64,000 nt of DNA from Chitinophaga sp. LS1 (GTDB lineage: Bacteria; Bacteroidota; Bacteroidia; Chitinophagales; Chitinophagaceae): contig NZ_CP128362.1 in NCBI RefSeq assembly GCF_034274695.1, positions 2,046,001-2,110,000 on the forward strand, written 5' to 3'. Position numbers and translations under genes: made by a program. Of this stretch, positions 26,837 through 36,204 are shown in pieces. The notes beneath the pieces were generated by a model. It saw nothing but the letters and a program-made list of their open reading frames with translations. It was not told the origin of the DNA and did not search any database. Numbering within the stretch: position 1 is the stretch's first letter; every line of letters starts with the position of its first letter.

Positions 26837-28333
26837 ATGTTAAAGCAGACACAACAGCAGAAGCTATTACAGAAATTGTCGCCTCAGCAGATTCAGCTCA
26901 TGAAACTGTTGCAGGTCCCTACTGCCGTACTTGAAGAAAGGATCAAGGAGGAGCTGGAGGAGAACCCTGCCCTTGAATATGGGGAAGAGGCACATGAGGA
27001 GGAATTTAAAGATCCGCAGGATGAGTTTTCAGGTAATGAAGAAGGAGAGGGTGACGACGAGTTTGAACCAGATGGAAGTGAGAATGAGTATGATAATATT
27101 GACATCTCCGAGTATGTAAGCGAAGGCGATGATGATATAGCAGACTATAAACTGCGCGATGATAACTACCCCGATCAGGATGAGAACAAAACCATTCCGG
27201 TGCGGGTAGAGACGTCTTTCCACGAGCACCTGCTTGAACAATTGGGCATGCTGGAGCTGGATGAAAGAAAAAACGCCATTGCTGAGCAGATCATTGGAAG
27301 TATTGACGACGATGGATACCTGCGCAGGGAAGTGAGTGCCATTGTGGACGACCTTTCCTTTTCACAGAACGTAAGTACAGATGAGGAAGAGATCAGGGAT
27401 CTGATCAAAAAGATACAGGATTTCGATCCGCCCGGTATCTGTGCCACCGATCTGAAAGAGTGCCTGTTGCTGCAGTTGAAACGCAAGCCACAGGACGATG
27501 ATGGAGTAGCAGGCGCCTACATGATCCTGGAAAACTACTTTGACGAGTTTACCAAGAAACACTACGAGAAGATCCAGAAGGGTCTTAATATGAGTGACGA
27601 AGGTCTGAAAGAAGCCATTGGCCAGATCATCCGTCTTACACCAAAGCCGGGTGGTAACTATGCTACGCTGAACAAGGCAGAAAGCTATGTGGTGCCAGAC
27701 TTCTTTATCCTGAACAACAATGGTAAACTGGAGCTGACGCTGAATTCAAAGAATGCGCCTGATCTGCGTATTTCAGAAGGCTACCGTGACATGCTGAAAG
27801 AGTATGATCGTGGTGATAAAAAGGACAAGCGTCAGAAAGAGGCTGTACTTTTTATCAAGCAGAAGATTGATGCCGCCAAGTGGTTCATAGACGCTATCAA
27901 GCAAAGGCAACATACGCTGTTGTCTACCATGGAATCTATCATGGGATACCAGAGAGAGTTTTTCCTGACAGGGGATGAAACTACCATGCGCCCAATGATC
28001 CTGAAAGATATTGCGGACATCACCCAGCTGGATATTTCTACAGTGAGCCGTGTGGCCAACAGTAAGTATGTGCAGACGGAGTTTGGTACCTTCAAACTGA
28101 AATTTTTCTTTAGCGAATCATTATCGACAGATAGTGGGGAAGAGGTATCTACCCGTGAGGTAAAGAAGATACTGTCTGACCTGATAGAAGGAGAGAACAA
28201 GCGGAAACCACTGAGCGACGAAAACCTGACGAAGATGTTGCAGGACAAGGGATATAATATTGCCCGCCGTACAGTAGCAAAGTACCGTGAGCAGCTGAAT
28301 ATTCCGGTAGCAAGGCTAAGGAAGGAATTATAA
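26837..28333 (+). CDS. rpoN: RNA polymerase sigma-54 factor
   Basis: A 498-residue sigma-54. The N-terminal activator-interacting region is Gln/Leu rich (QQQKLLQKLSPQQIQLMKLLQ), followed by a highly acidic region II (residues about 50-110). The core-binding domain follows, then the HTH segment with DISTVSRVANSKYVQTEFG, and the RpoN box ARRTVAKYRE at 476-485. It directs transcription from -24/-12 promoters with AAA+ activators. The gene for the PAP2-like membrane protein starts 39 bp after its stop, so they may be co-transcribed. Confidence 0.96.
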   Translation: MLKQTQQQKLLQKLSPQQIQLMKLLQVPTAVLEERIKEELEENPALEYGEEAHEEEFKDPQDEFSGNEEGEGDDEFEPDGSENEYDNIDISEYVSEGDDDIADYKLRDDNYPDQDENKTIPVRVETSFHEHLLEQLGMLELDERKNAIAEQIIGSIDDDGYLRREVSAIVDDLSFSQNVSTDEEEIRDLIKKIQDFDPPGICATDLKECLLLQLKRKPQDDDGVAGAYMILENYFDEFTKKHYEKIQKGLNMSDEGLKEAIGQIIRLTPKPGGNYATLNKAESYVVPDFFILNNNGKLELTLNSKNAPDLRISEGYRDMLKEYDRGDKKDKRQKEAVLFIKQKIDAAKWFIDAIKQRQHTLLSTMESIMGYQREFFLTGDETTMRPMILKDIADITQLDISTVSRVANSKYVQTEFGTFKLKFFFSESLSTDSGEEVSTREVKKILSDLIEGENKRKPLSDENLTKMLQDKGYNIARRTVAKYREQLNIPVARLRKEL

Positions 28334-28372
28334 TAGGGCCGCTGTACAGCCCGAAATGTACACATGATTTAA

Positions 28373-29065
28373 ATGGAACAAGCAACTATACACGCAACAG
28401 ATAACCGGCCTGAACAAGCGTCGGATTTTAGTCCCGTGCTTCGCGGGATCTCAATGTTCATTTCTTATCTGCTGCATCCTCTTTTTATACCGCTGCTGGT
28501 GACCTGGCTGGTGGTGCATGCACTGCCTGAGTACTTTGTGACCTTCAAACAGATCAGTTTCCGGTTTGCTTACGATACCCTGTACTTCAGGGTCATCGCG
28601 ATCAGTATCTTTTTTCCTGCACTGACGGTAGGGCTTTCCAGGGCGCTGAACTTTATAGATAGTTTGCACCTGCGTACCCAAAAGGATCGTATCATACCAT
28701 ATATTGCCTGCACGATTTACTACTTCTGGGCATTTTATGCCTTTAAAAAGCAGGGTGTAGCACCACCTTTCTTCAATGTCTTCTTTTTAGGGGTGTTTCT
28801 TGCGGTTAGCCTGGCCATGGTGCTCAATACGAGAATGAAAGTGAGCATGCATACGGTAGGCTGGGGCGGCGTGATCGGGTTTATCCTGATCGTGATGTTC
28901 AGTCTGCAGTTGAATGTAAGCGGCGTATTGATACTAGCCTTGTTCCTTTCAGCTATTGTTGCAACTGCACGCCTTATATTGAATGCCCATGAACCAGTGG
29001 AGATTTACGCTGGTTTCCTGGTGGGTATACTGGCACAACTGATCGCATATGTCATAGTCGGATAA
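28373..29065 (+). CDS. Divergent PAP2-like integral membrane protein
   Basis: A 230-residue protein with about six hydrophobic helices. Its polar residues line up with the three PAP2 phosphatase motifs: KDRIIP at 104-109 (compare K-x6-RP), SMH at 158-160 (compare SGH) and ARLILNAHEPVE at 199-210 (compare SR-x5-H-x3-D, with Glu for Asp). The Arg200 and His206 positions that matter for catalysis are kept. It may be a lipid or undecaprenyl phosphate phosphatase with altered motifs, or an inactive relative; the call is inference. It follows rpoN closely on the same strand. Confidence 0.6.
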   Translation: MEQATIHATDNRPEQASDFSPVLRGISMFISYLLHPLFIPLLVTWLVVHALPEYFVTFKQISFRFAYDTLYFRVIAISIFFPALTVGLSRALNFIDSLHLRTQKDRIIPYIACTIYYFWAFYAFKKQGVAPPFFNVFFLGVFLAVSLAMVLNTRMKVSMHTVGWGGVIGFILIVMFSLQLNVSGVLILALFLSAIVATARLILNAHEPVEIYAGFLVGILAQLIAYVIVG

Positions 29066-29301
29066 GAGAAATTTTACCCTTTTTTTTCAGTTATTTTCTG
29101 GCTGCGCAAATTCAGTGCGCGAGGGCATCTCATCTTTGTAGTGTTATTTGATAATTGACATCTGCGTCTGTTGTGAGTTAACCCCCTCATTTTATTTTGC
29201 TAGCTAATTTAGCAAAGCTCGTAAAATGCTAAAAATTTTAGGAAAATAGAAAATTATATAATAATTTAGCACACCATTAATTTGTAAAAAATCTTACTAA
29301 T

Positions 29302-30312
29302 ATGTCTACAGCAAATACAGATAAACTGAAGGCCCTGCGCCTTACGATGGACAAGATCGAGAAGGATTTTGGAAAGGGATCCGTGATGATGATGGGAGAG
29401 AAGGGAGTTGTTCCTATGGAGGTTATCTCTACTGGTTCGCTGGGACTTGACATTGCGTTAGGTATTGGTGGTCTCCCCAAAGGAAGGATCATAGAAATTT
29501 ACGGTCCTGAATCATCTGGTAAAACGACAGTAGCTATACATACGATTGCAGAAGCCCAGAAAAAGGGAGGTATCTGTGCAATTATCGATGCGGAACACGC
29601 ATTTGACAGTTCTTATGCCCAGCGTCTGGGTGTGGATGTCGATTCACTGCTGATCTCTCAGCCAGACCATGGTGAGCAGGCATTGGAAATTGCTGACCGT
29701 CTGATCCTCTCCGGAGCGGTAGATGTGGTGGTGATTGACTCCGTAGCAGCCCTGGTACCAAAGGGTGAACTGGAAGGTGAGATGGGTGAAAGCAAGATGG
29801 GTTTACAGGCACGTTTGATGTCTCAGGCGCTGCGTAAACTGACTGCTACCATTTCAAAAACTAATTGCTGCTGCATATTTATTAACCAGCTGCGTGAAAA
29901 GATCGGGGTGATGTTTGGAAACCCGGAAACCACAACGGGTGGTAATGCGCTCAAGTTCTATGCCTCCGTACGTCTGGATATTCGCCGTATGACCCAGATT
30001 AAAGATGGAGATGAGGCTGTAGGTAACCGCGTGAAAGTAAAAGTGGTTAAAAACAAAGTTGCACCTCCCTTCCGCCAGGCTGAGTTCGATATTATCTTCG
30101 GAATGGGTATTTCCAAAGTAGGAGAGCTTATCGATATGGGTGTTGAATATGGCATTATCCAGAAAAGCGGCAGCTGGTTCAGTTATGAATCCAACAAGCT
30201 GGGCCAGGGCCGCGATGCCGTGAAGCAATTGCTGGCAGATAATCCTGAAGTAGCTGTTGAAATTGAGGGAAAGATCAAGGCGAAGTTAGCTGAGCAGGCC
30301 GCACAGGCTTAA
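29302..30312 (+). CDS. recA: Recombinase RecA
   Basis: A 336-residue RecA, the strand-exchange and SOS co-protease protein. Walker [10 protein letters not shown] is near residues 68-76, Walker [11 protein letters not shown] near 142, and the L2 region with [22 protein letters not shown] near 195-216. The C-terminal tail is shorter and less acidic than in E. coli but within the normal range. The 236 bp upstream are AT-rich and hold no gene; no LexA-type palindrome was recognised there. A good terminator follows. Confidence 0.97.
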   Translation: MSTANTDKLKALRLTMDKIEKDFGKGSVMMMGEKGVVPMEVISTGSLGLDIALGIGGLPKGRIIEIYGPESSGKTTVAIHTIAEAQKKGGICAIIDAEHAFDSSYAQRLGVDVDSLLISQPDHGEQALEIADRLILSGAVDVVVIDSVAALVPKGELEGEMGESKMGLQARLMSQALRKLTATISKTNCCCIFINQLREKIGVMFGNPETTTGGNALKFYASVRLDIRRMTQIKDGDEAVGNRVKVKVVKNKVAPPFRQAEFDIIFGMGISKVGELIDMGVEYGIIQKSGSWFSYESNKLGQGRDAVKQLLADNPEVAVEIEGKIKAKLAEQAAQA

Positions 30313-30385
30313 TTAAGAGTTGTTTTAGTTTTAGATATATTAAAGCTTAGAAATAGGCATTGGGTTAGTTAGTATTAACGTAATG

Positions 30386-30416
30386 TCCCTGCCTTTTTCA
30401 AGGCGGGGATTTTTTT
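30386..30416 (+). terminator. Terminator after recA
   Basis: TCCCTGCCTT, a short loop and AAGGCGGGGA, then seven T. One pair is a wobble. Confidence 0.88.
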
Positions 30417-30453
30417 GTGTCATAGCTTAAATATTTGTGTCATAGCGTAAATA
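30414..30453. repeat. 20-bp tandem duplication
   Basis: 30414-30433 and 30434-30453 are adjacent copies of a 20-bp unit starting TTTGTGTCATAGC and differing at one base (T or G in the CTTAA/CGTAA part). It lies between the recA terminator and the M28 gene terminator. Confidence 0.8.
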
Positions 30454-30488
30454 AAAAACGCTTCCACCGTGAGGTAGAAGCGTTTTTA
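30453..30488. terminator. Terminator of the M28 peptidase gene (CGCTTC hairpin)
   Basis: AAAAAACGCTTC and GAAGCGTTTTT form the stem around an interior CACCGTGAGGT. It is bidirectional. Confidence 0.82.
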
Positions 30489-30506
30489 TAAAAGAGCTGA
30501 ATCAGA

Positions 30507-31487
30507 TTAGAATTCAAATGGTCGTTTGTAGATCACTTCCAGGAGTGTTTGTCCTACTACCTGCAAGGTTCTCTTGTCAATCACCTGCATGTTATCATTG
30601 GTCGTATGCCAGTGTGGAGCGAAGTTACCGCTTGCCTGCATAGCAATGACATCAAATGTAGGGATCATGGCGATGGTATTGATGTACACATGGTCATCTG
30701 TGATAGTAGCGCCAGTGTTCTCATAGCGGAAGTAATCAGAATATCCAAGTCCGTTCGCCACATCCCAGAATGCCTTCATCGGGCCATAAGCGTATTGCTG
30801 TGACCCACCTTCCATATAGAACTGAGAACCTCGGCCACCCACCATATCCAGCAGGATACCGTAGTTTGCTTTATAACCTTTTACATGTGGGTTTCTGGCC
30901 CAATACTGTGTACCCAGGCAATAGCTGTTTTCATCTTCACTTACACCACTGTCTTCCACATCTTCCAGCAGAATATCGATACCCGCAGCTGGATGTTGTG
31001 CATGCAATTGACGCGCTACTTCCAGTAGCACACCTACACCACTTGCACCATCGTCTGCACCATCAAACTGTTTGGTTTTATCAAACGCATCCTGGTCAGC
31101 ATGAGGTCTGGTATCCCAGTGTGTGAGCAACAGGATACGCTGTGCAGCATCGGGATTGAAGGTCGCAATCACATTGATACAGGGAACAGATTTACCACCG
31201 GGGATAGTCACGTTGGTCCGCTGAATGTACAGCGTATCGGCCAGTGGTTTGAACTGAGAGATGATCCAGTCCGCACAGGCTGTCTGTGCAGGTGTGGCGG
31301 GAATGCGCGGACCAAAGGTGACCTGTTTGGCAGTATAGGCGTATGCACTATCTGCATTGAAAACAGGAACATTCACATTGGACTGTTTTGTAGTGGTCGT
31401 CTCAGTAGTATCGGCTGGTTTAGTACCCGAATGACAGGCAGCAGCACAAATAGCTACTCCTGTTAAAATGCCAATCAATTTACGCAT
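30507..31487 (-). CDS. M28-family zinc peptidase lipoprotein (glutaminyl-cyclase-like)
   Basis: Started at the ATG at 31487 the product has 326 residues and a lipoprotein signal MRKLIGILTGVAICAAAC. An ATG 15 bp earlier adds only MFLFH. The M28 metal site is visible in order: LLTHWDTRPHAD, then DGADDGASGVGVLLE (Asp ligand), then LEDVEDSG with its acidic pair, then WHTTNDNM (His ligand). The arrangement resembles glutaminyl-peptide cyclotransferases, which cyclise N-terminal Gln, a common modification of exported Bacteroidota proteins. Aminopeptidase activity is the alternative. It starts 27 bp after cysS. Confidence 0.85.
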   Translation of the reverse strand: MRKLIGILTGVAICAAACHSGTKPADTTETTTTKQSNVNVPVFNADSAYAYTAKQVTFGPRIPATPAQTACADWIISQFKPLADTLYIQRTNVTIPGGKSVPCINVIATFNPDAAQRILLLTHWDTRPHADQDAFDKTKQFDGADDGASGVGVLLEVARQLHAQHPAAGIDILLEDVEDSGVSEDENSYCLGTQYWARNPHVKGYKANYGILLDMVGGRGSQFYMEGGSQQYAYGPMKAFWDVANGLGYSDYFRYENTGATITDDHVYINTIAMIPTFDVIAMQASGNFAPHWHTTNDNMQVIDKRTLQVVGQTLLEVIYKRPFEF

Positions 31488-31514
31488 ATGAAACAAGAAC
31501 ATTTTATGATCGTC

Positions 31515-33011
31515 TTACTGGATAGTATAGCTAACGCTACCATCCTTTTCATCTTTTAACTGAATACCGGCTGCCAGCAGCTGGTTACGGATCCTGTCTG
31601 AAGTAGCATAGTCTTTACGGGTCTTTGCTTCTTTACGCATCTCAATAATCAGTTGCATCACGCCATCCAGTGTATTATTGTCAGAAGCCAGGTTTTCCGG
31701 CTCAAGTGCGAGAATGTCTATCAGCCAGGTTTTCCAGGTCTTTTTGATTAGCTGGAAAGTATCTTCACTGATTTCATGCATTTTGATCTGTCCTCCCTTC
31801 AGGGAGTTGATCACAGGTGTTATCTCGAACAGGTTGGCCAGTACTTTGGCGGTGTTGATATCATCATTCATGAAGTCCTGGCATTCTTCGCACCAGGTAC
31901 GTACCTGCTTATCCAGCTCTTCGTTCAGTTCACCACCGGTGTTGGCATACTCGAGTTTCTGCAGTACTTCATAGGCACTCCACAGGCGTTGTAAGCCTTT
32001 TTCGGCAGCCTGCAGTGCTTCGTTGGAAAAGTCGAGCGTGCTACGGTAGTGTGTTTGCAATATGAAGAAGCGAACGGTCATTGGGCTGTACGGTTTTTCC
32101 AGCTGATAGTTATCGCCGGTAAACAGTTCAGTGAGGCGGATAGTATTATTATACGCCTTACCCATTTTACGACCATCTATGGTGATCATGTTGTTGTGCA
32201 TCCAGTAGCGGGCCATCATCTCACCGTGTGCAATTTCGCTTTGTGCGATTTCACACTCGTGGTGTGGGAACTGCAGGTCCATACCACCACCGTGGATGTC
32301 GAACTGCGTGCCCAGGTACTTGCTGCTCATGGCAGAACACTCAATATGCCAGCCTGGGAAACCTTCTCCCCATGGGCTAGGCCAGCGCATCAGGTGCTCG
32401 GGAGGTGCATTCTTCCATAGGGCAAAGTCTACTTTGTTACGCTTTTCATCCTGGTTTTCCAGCTCGCGGGTGGTTTCCAGCATGTCTTCCAGCACACGGC
32501 CACTGAGGATACCGTAGTCGTGGGAAGCAGCATATTTTTTTACATCAAAATATACGGAGCCATTCACCTCGTAGGCATAGCCTTTTTCGATGATGGTTTT
32601 GATCATTTCAATCTGTTCGATGATATGACCGGTAGCCGTAGGTTCGATACTTGGCTCCAGCGTGTTGAACTCACGGAATGCCCAGTGGAACAGGTTTGTA
32701 TATTTCTGGACCAGCTCCATTGGCTCCAGCTTTTCCAGCTGCGCTTTTTTGCTGATCTTATCTTCGGCTTCACGGCCTTCTTCCTCAAAGTGACCGGCAT
32801 CGGTAATATTCCTCACATAACGGACTTTGTAGCCGAGATGTTGCAGGTACCTGTATACCACGTCGAAGGTGATGTAAGGGCGGGCGTGTCCCAGGTGGGA
32901 CTCCCCTGATACGGTCGGACCACACACATACATACCAACATGACCAGGATACAATGGGGTAAATACTTCCTTTTGTCGCTTCAGCGAGTTGTAAACTTTA
33001 AGCTCAGACAT
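31515..33011 (-). CDS. cysS: Cysteinyl-tRNA synthetase
   Basis: A 498-residue class I synthetase that charges tRNA-Cys. The HIGH motif is HLGHAR near residue 36, preceded by the zinc-ligand segment YVCGPTV. The zinc site continues in [14 protein letters not shown] and [10 protein letters not shown]. The KMSKS loop reads KMGKA, a variant known in this enzyme. The ATG at 33011 ([10 protein letters not shown]) is chosen; an in-frame TTG at 33032 lies inside the -7 box TATCTTTG. It precedes the M28 peptidase gene by 27 bp. Confidence 0.96.
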   Translation of the reverse strand: MSELKVYNSLKRQKEVFTPLYPGHVGMYVCGPTVSGESHLGHARPYITFDVVYRYLQHLGYKVRYVRNITDAGHFEEEGREAEDKISKKAQLEKLEPMELVQKYTNLFHWAFREFNTLEPSIEPTATGHIIEQIEMIKTIIEKGYAYEVNGSVYFDVKKYAASHDYGILSGRVLEDMLETTRELENQDEKRNKVDFALWKNAPPEHLMRWPSPWGEGFPGWHIECSAMSSKYLGTQFDIHGGGMDLQFPHHECEIAQSEIAHGEMMARYWMHNNMITIDGRKMGKAYNNTIRLTELFTGDNYQLEKPYSPMTVRFFILQTHYRSTLDFSNEALQAAEKGLQRLWSAYEVLQKLEYANTGGELNEELDKQVRTWCEECQDFMNDDINTAKVLANLFEITPVINSLKGGQIKMHEISEDTFQLIKKTWKTWLIDILALEPENLASDNNTLDGVMQLIIEMRKEAKTRKDYATSDRIRNQLLAAGIQLKDEKDGSVSYTIQ

Positions 33012-33029
33012 ATCGTTTAATTCGGATTG

Positions 33030-33037
33030 CAAAGATA
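33030..33037 (-). promoter_or_regulatory. -7 element of the cysS promoter
   Basis: Minus-strand TATCTTTG, exact to TAnnTTTG, 18 bp before the cysS ATG. It rules out the upstream TTG as start. Confidence 0.5.
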
Positions 33038-33086
33038 GTTATTGTTTCGTCAGGGAAATGACAGTCCCGGGCACCAGTCATCCAAA

Positions 33087-34208
33087 TTATTTTGCATGGG
33101 TCAGGGAAAAGTTGGCAATAACGGGATAATGATCGGAGAGGTCAGAATTTATTTTACGATAAGAGTTGATTGTGAATGATTTATCGCAGAAAATATAGTC
33201 AATCCGCAAGGTAGGGGCCAGCCCGGCAAAGGTGCGGCCTATGCCACTGCCTTTTTGGAGGAAGGCGTCCTGTAAGGAGCCACGGATGGTAAAATAGGTA
33301 TAAGAGGCAGGGGTATCGTTGAAGTCCCCGCATACAATAGTGCGGTAGGGACTGGTTTTGATAAAATCTGCAACGACCCGGGTCTGGCGGGCACGTCCTA
33401 CATAGGCGTCCTTCATTTTTTCAACGATGTTGCGGGTGGCTACCAGCCCGCTGTCCTGTTGGTTTTTGATCTTCTGGATATTGTGGTAATCCCGCTGATC
33501 GAAACGATAGGAGGCCAGGTGCATATTGATAATGCGGATGGTATCGCCATCTCTCACAATATCTGCATAGATCAGGCTCTCGCTGCGTGGCCCTGTGGAC
33601 ATCTTGATCTTGTCCGACTTGATGATCGGGTACCGGGAGTAGATAATGGAGCCCCAGTGCTGCATGCCGGCACGATTAAAGTCGCTGGAAAAATAGCGGT
33701 AGGGCAGGTGCATTTCGTGAGAGATATCTTCCCGGTTATTGAAGTCATTTTTCTTTTCTGATGTATAGAAGTCCTGGAAGCATACCACATCCAGCTGCTG
33801 CTTTTTGATCAGGGCAAACATGGCCTGTCTGGTATACTTACTATCTTTTTCCCTGTATAATCCAAACTGGGCTACGTTGTAGCTCATCACACTGAGACCG
33901 TCTGGTGGGGCAGACAATTGTTTTTCTGCAGAAGGAAAGTTGAAGGCAATGAAAGCAGAGATGGACTTCCAGCCGATTACAATGGCCAGCAGAGAAAGCA
34001 GGCAGTATTTATAATCGAAGATTAACCAGCAGATGAAGAAGAGGATTAAAATCAGTAACAGTATTGGAAACAGCAGAGTAAAAAAGCTGATGGGCCACCA
34101 CTGAACGGGAGATACAAAAGGAGCCAGGCATGCTACCAGAAAGAATAGCATGACAATGATATTGACCGTTAGAAAAAAACCTTTCGTAAATAACCGAAGA
34201 AATCTCAA
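33087..34208 (-). CDS. Membrane-anchored endonuclease/exonuclease/phosphatase (EEP) family protein
   Basis: A 373-residue protein. The first 100 residues have three hydrophobic helices (LTVNIIVMLFFLVACLAPF and others), and the remainder is an EEP domain: SVMSYNVAQFG, VVCFQDFY (Glu replaced by Gln-Asp in this motif), TIRIINMHL, VCGDFND and the terminal LSDHYPVIANF. Family members hydrolyse nucleic acids or phospholipid/inositol phosphodiesters with Mg. The start is TTG, since a stop lies two codons upstream and no nearby ATG fits. It lies 47 bp after a paralogue with the same layout. Confidence 0.85.
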   Translation of the reverse strand: MRFLRLFTKGFFLTVNIIVMLFFLVACLAPFVSPVQWWPISFFTLLFPILLLILILFFICWLIFDYKYCLLSLLAIVIGWKSISAFIAFNFPSAEKQLSAPPDGLSVMSYNVAQFGLYREKDSKYTRQAMFALIKKQQLDVVCFQDFYTSEKKNDFNNREDISHEMHLPYRYFSSDFNRAGMQHWGSIIYSRYPIIKSDKIKMSTGPRSESLIYADIVRDGDTIRIINMHLASYRFDQRDYHNIQKIKNQQDSGLVATRNIVEKMKDAYVGRARQTRVVADFIKTSPYRTIVCGDFNDTPASYTYFTIRGSLQDAFLQKGSGIGRTFAGLAPTLRIDYIFCDKSFTINSYRKINSDLSDHYPVIANFSLTHAK

Positions 34209-34255
34209 CTCCTATCGCTTTTGCGAATAAAGATAATTGAAACGATCTAACTTTG

Positions 34256-35320
34256 TTATAGTGATAAGCTTGCCATTATTGGAAAATGTTCAAAACCCTT
34301 GTGGGGAAAGGAGCTAAAGCCATTCACATGAAAAGGTGATTGTGTAAGTATATAGTCAATGCGCAGGGTAGGTGCGAGAAAAGAGAGCGTTCTGCCAATG
34401 CCCCAGCCCTGTTCCAGAAATGCGTCCTGCAGGTTTGGTGAAATCGTGTTGTAAGTATAAGAGACGGGTACATCGTTGAAATCGCCGCAAACGATGGCTG
34501 GATAAGGGCTTTCTTTAATTAGTGCTGCCAGTTGTTCTGCCTGTGTGGAACGCTTACCAAAGGTATTTTTCATCCTGGCTGCGAGGCCTTTGGCTTGTGA
34601 TGTTTCACCTTGTAATGCAGCGTAATCTTTATGCCGGAACATATAGGATTGCAGTTGTGCAGTAAGGATGCGGATAGTATGTTCATTTATCTTTATATCA
34701 GCCTGCAGAATACTGCTACCGCTGCCTACATCGCTGTGGCCGCAGGGAATGTGACAGGCTGATACAATAGGGTATTTAGAAAATAATACGATACCGTATT
34801 GCCAGGTATTCCAGCGTGTTTTATCGCAGGTGAAGTAGTGATAAGGGTAGTGTAGTTTTTCTTTGATGGCACTCAGGTGATCTGTATGATCAGGGCCATT
34901 GTTGGTATAAAATTCCTGCATGCAGAGAATGTCTGGTGTTGCTGATGCAAGGGTGCTATAAATAGATTGTTTGATAGCGGAGTCTTCAGCATATTTTTTC
35001 AATCCCATGCTGCTGCTGTTGAAAGTCATGAGGGTGAAGCTGCCACCTTGTGGAGTTGCTGCATGGCCTGCGGGATGATGACCAAAGGTAACCAGCAGTG
35101 CTCTGCAGGAGAGGAGGATGCCGGCCAGCGAAAGTCCCCAATAGGGTTTCTTTCGTATCATCCAATAGACCAGGTAGACCACGTTAATGAGGAATACGAT
35201 GGGAAAGAATAGTCCGGCGAAGCCGCTCAGCCACCATTTACCTGGGTTAAGGTAAGGGAGCCAGCTGGAAAGGATCAGGGATAATGCGACGATACCCGTG
35301 GCGATGAAAGCTTTTGACAA
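34256..35320 (-). CDS. Membrane-anchored EEP family protein (paralogue)
   Basis: A 354-residue paralogue of the neighbouring EEP protein with the same organisation: three N-terminal hydrophobic helices, then FTLMTFNSSSMG, ILCMQEFYTN (Glu kept here), VVFSKYPIV-like LFSKYPIVSA, VCGDFNDVPVSYTYNTI and HFPIMASL. Both share the closing APTLRIDYI segment, so they arose by tandem duplication. The catalytic His in the last motif is present (FEHFPIM), although the preceding Asp is changed to Glu. TTG at 35320 is the only good start. A 24-bp palindrome upstream separates it from the rhomboid genes. Confidence 0.83.
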   Translation of the reverse strand: MSKAFIATGIVALSLILSSWLPYLNPGKWWLSGFAGLFFPIVFLINVVYLVYWMIRKKPYWGLSLAGILLSCRALLVTFGHHPAGHAATPQGGSFTLMTFNSSSMGLKKYAEDSAIKQSIYSTLASATPDILCMQEFYTNNGPDHTDHLSAIKEKLHYPYHYFTCDKTRWNTWQYGIVLFSKYPIVSACHIPCGHSDVGSGSSILQADIKINEHTIRILTAQLQSYMFRHKDYAALQGETSQAKGLAARMKNTFGKRSTQAEQLAALIKESPYPAIVCGDFNDVPVSYTYNTISPNLQDAFLEQGWGIGRTLSFLAPTLRIDYILTQSPFHVNGFSSFPHKGFEHFPIMASLSL

Positions 35321-35355
35321 TGTACAGGGGTTTCTATAAAAATAACAAAATACTC

Positions 35356-35404
35356 AATAAAGTGAAAACGCTTCTGTCATTGACAGAAGCGTTTTCACTT
35401 TATT
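35356..35404. terminator. Perfect 24-bp palindrome with 1-nt spacer
   Basis: Arms 35356-35379 and 35381-35404 are exact reverse complements around one base. They contain the AACGCTTCTG/CAGAAGCGTT core shared by other terminators here. It follows the minus-strand rhomboid-like gene. Confidence 0.85.
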
Positions 35405-35414
35405 TGTTTCTTTA

Positions 35415-36167
35415 TTAATTTTCTTTCGGATGGAAGAGGTGTGTGGCTTTGTACACCAGCTTATTGAAGCCGGCTCCCCAGTCATTGCCTTTTTTCCACG
35501 CACTCATAAATAAGAAGCCCGTGATTGCTCCGCCGATGAGTGCGGGCAGGGTAGTAAGGTCATGATGTGAAAACAGGTGTTCTGATACTGCCATGAGGAT
35601 GTACAATACAGTTACTACCCACATTGGGATACCGCCGCCGCCGTTCAGCTTTTGAAAGAAACGAACATCAGGCGCCAGTAAAAGTGTTGCTACGGCCAGT
35701 GACATCACGGAGGCAGAAGAGCCAAAATAAGAGGCAAAGAATTGAGTAGGATGCCAGGCAGGTATGAACTGCATGCCCAGCATATAGAGGAGATTGCCTG
35801 CCATGCCGCCAAAAAGATATAACGGAAGGATAATACCAGGCCCTGCTTTGCGCTGTAGCACAGAACCAAAAGCCCAGAGCCATACCATATTTCCAAATAT
35901 CAGCCAAACGCTCTCATTTACAAAGAGGGAGGTGATAAATGTCCATGGTAAACGAGCCAGTCTGCTGAAGCTGGCAGGTAATATCACATTATTCATTACA
36001 TCCAGGTTGAACCGGATGGTTGAATTACCTTCGATATTATAAACTATTTGTGTAAAAAATAGCAGGATAAATACTGTCAGGTTCACCAGTAATAACTGGG
36101 TGACCATATTCTTTCCTTCTCCCAGTGAGAGGATTGGCATTGGTTCTCCTTTTTCGGCTACGTCCAT
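35415..36167 (-). CDS. Rhomboid-like membrane protein lacking the catalytic His
   Basis: A 250-residue membrane protein with about six helices and the rhomboid layout. The conserved Asn region is FGNMVWLWAFG (Asn103), and the serine helix reads YFGSSASVMS, with Ser151 in the nucleophile position. The helix that should carry the catalytic His reads PALIGGAITGF, with Leu210 where active rhomboids have His before [LI]GG. I therefore infer an inactive rhomboid, comparable to iRhoms or derlins, although Ser remains. It follows an apparently active rhomboid by 37 bp in the same operon and may modulate it or bind substrates. Confidence 0.82.
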   Translation of the reverse strand: MDVAEKGEPMPILSLGEGKNMVTQLLLVNLTVFILLFFTQIVYNIEGNSTIRFNLDVMNNVILPASFSRLARLPWTFITSLFVNESVWLIFGNMVWLWAFGSVLQRKAGPGIILPLYLFGGMAGNLLYMLGMQFIPAWHPTQFFASYFGSSASVMSLAVATLLLAPDVRFFQKLNGGGGIPMWVVTVLYILMAVSEHLFSHHDLTTLPALIGGAITGFLFMSAWKKGNDWGAGFNKLVYKATHLFHPKEN

Positions 36168-36204
36168 TGACCTAAAACTTTAGGGGCCAAAGGTACGATT
36201 CCAT

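Noticed and set aside
29066..29301. Possible SOS box upstream of recA
   Set aside because: No CTGT-N8-ACAG or similar palindrome was found; the Bacteroidota LexA operators, if any, are not recognisable here.
34249..34256. TAACTTTG on the plus strand between the EEP genes
   Set aside because: No plus-strand gene follows; both neighbours are on the minus strand, so it is probably chance.
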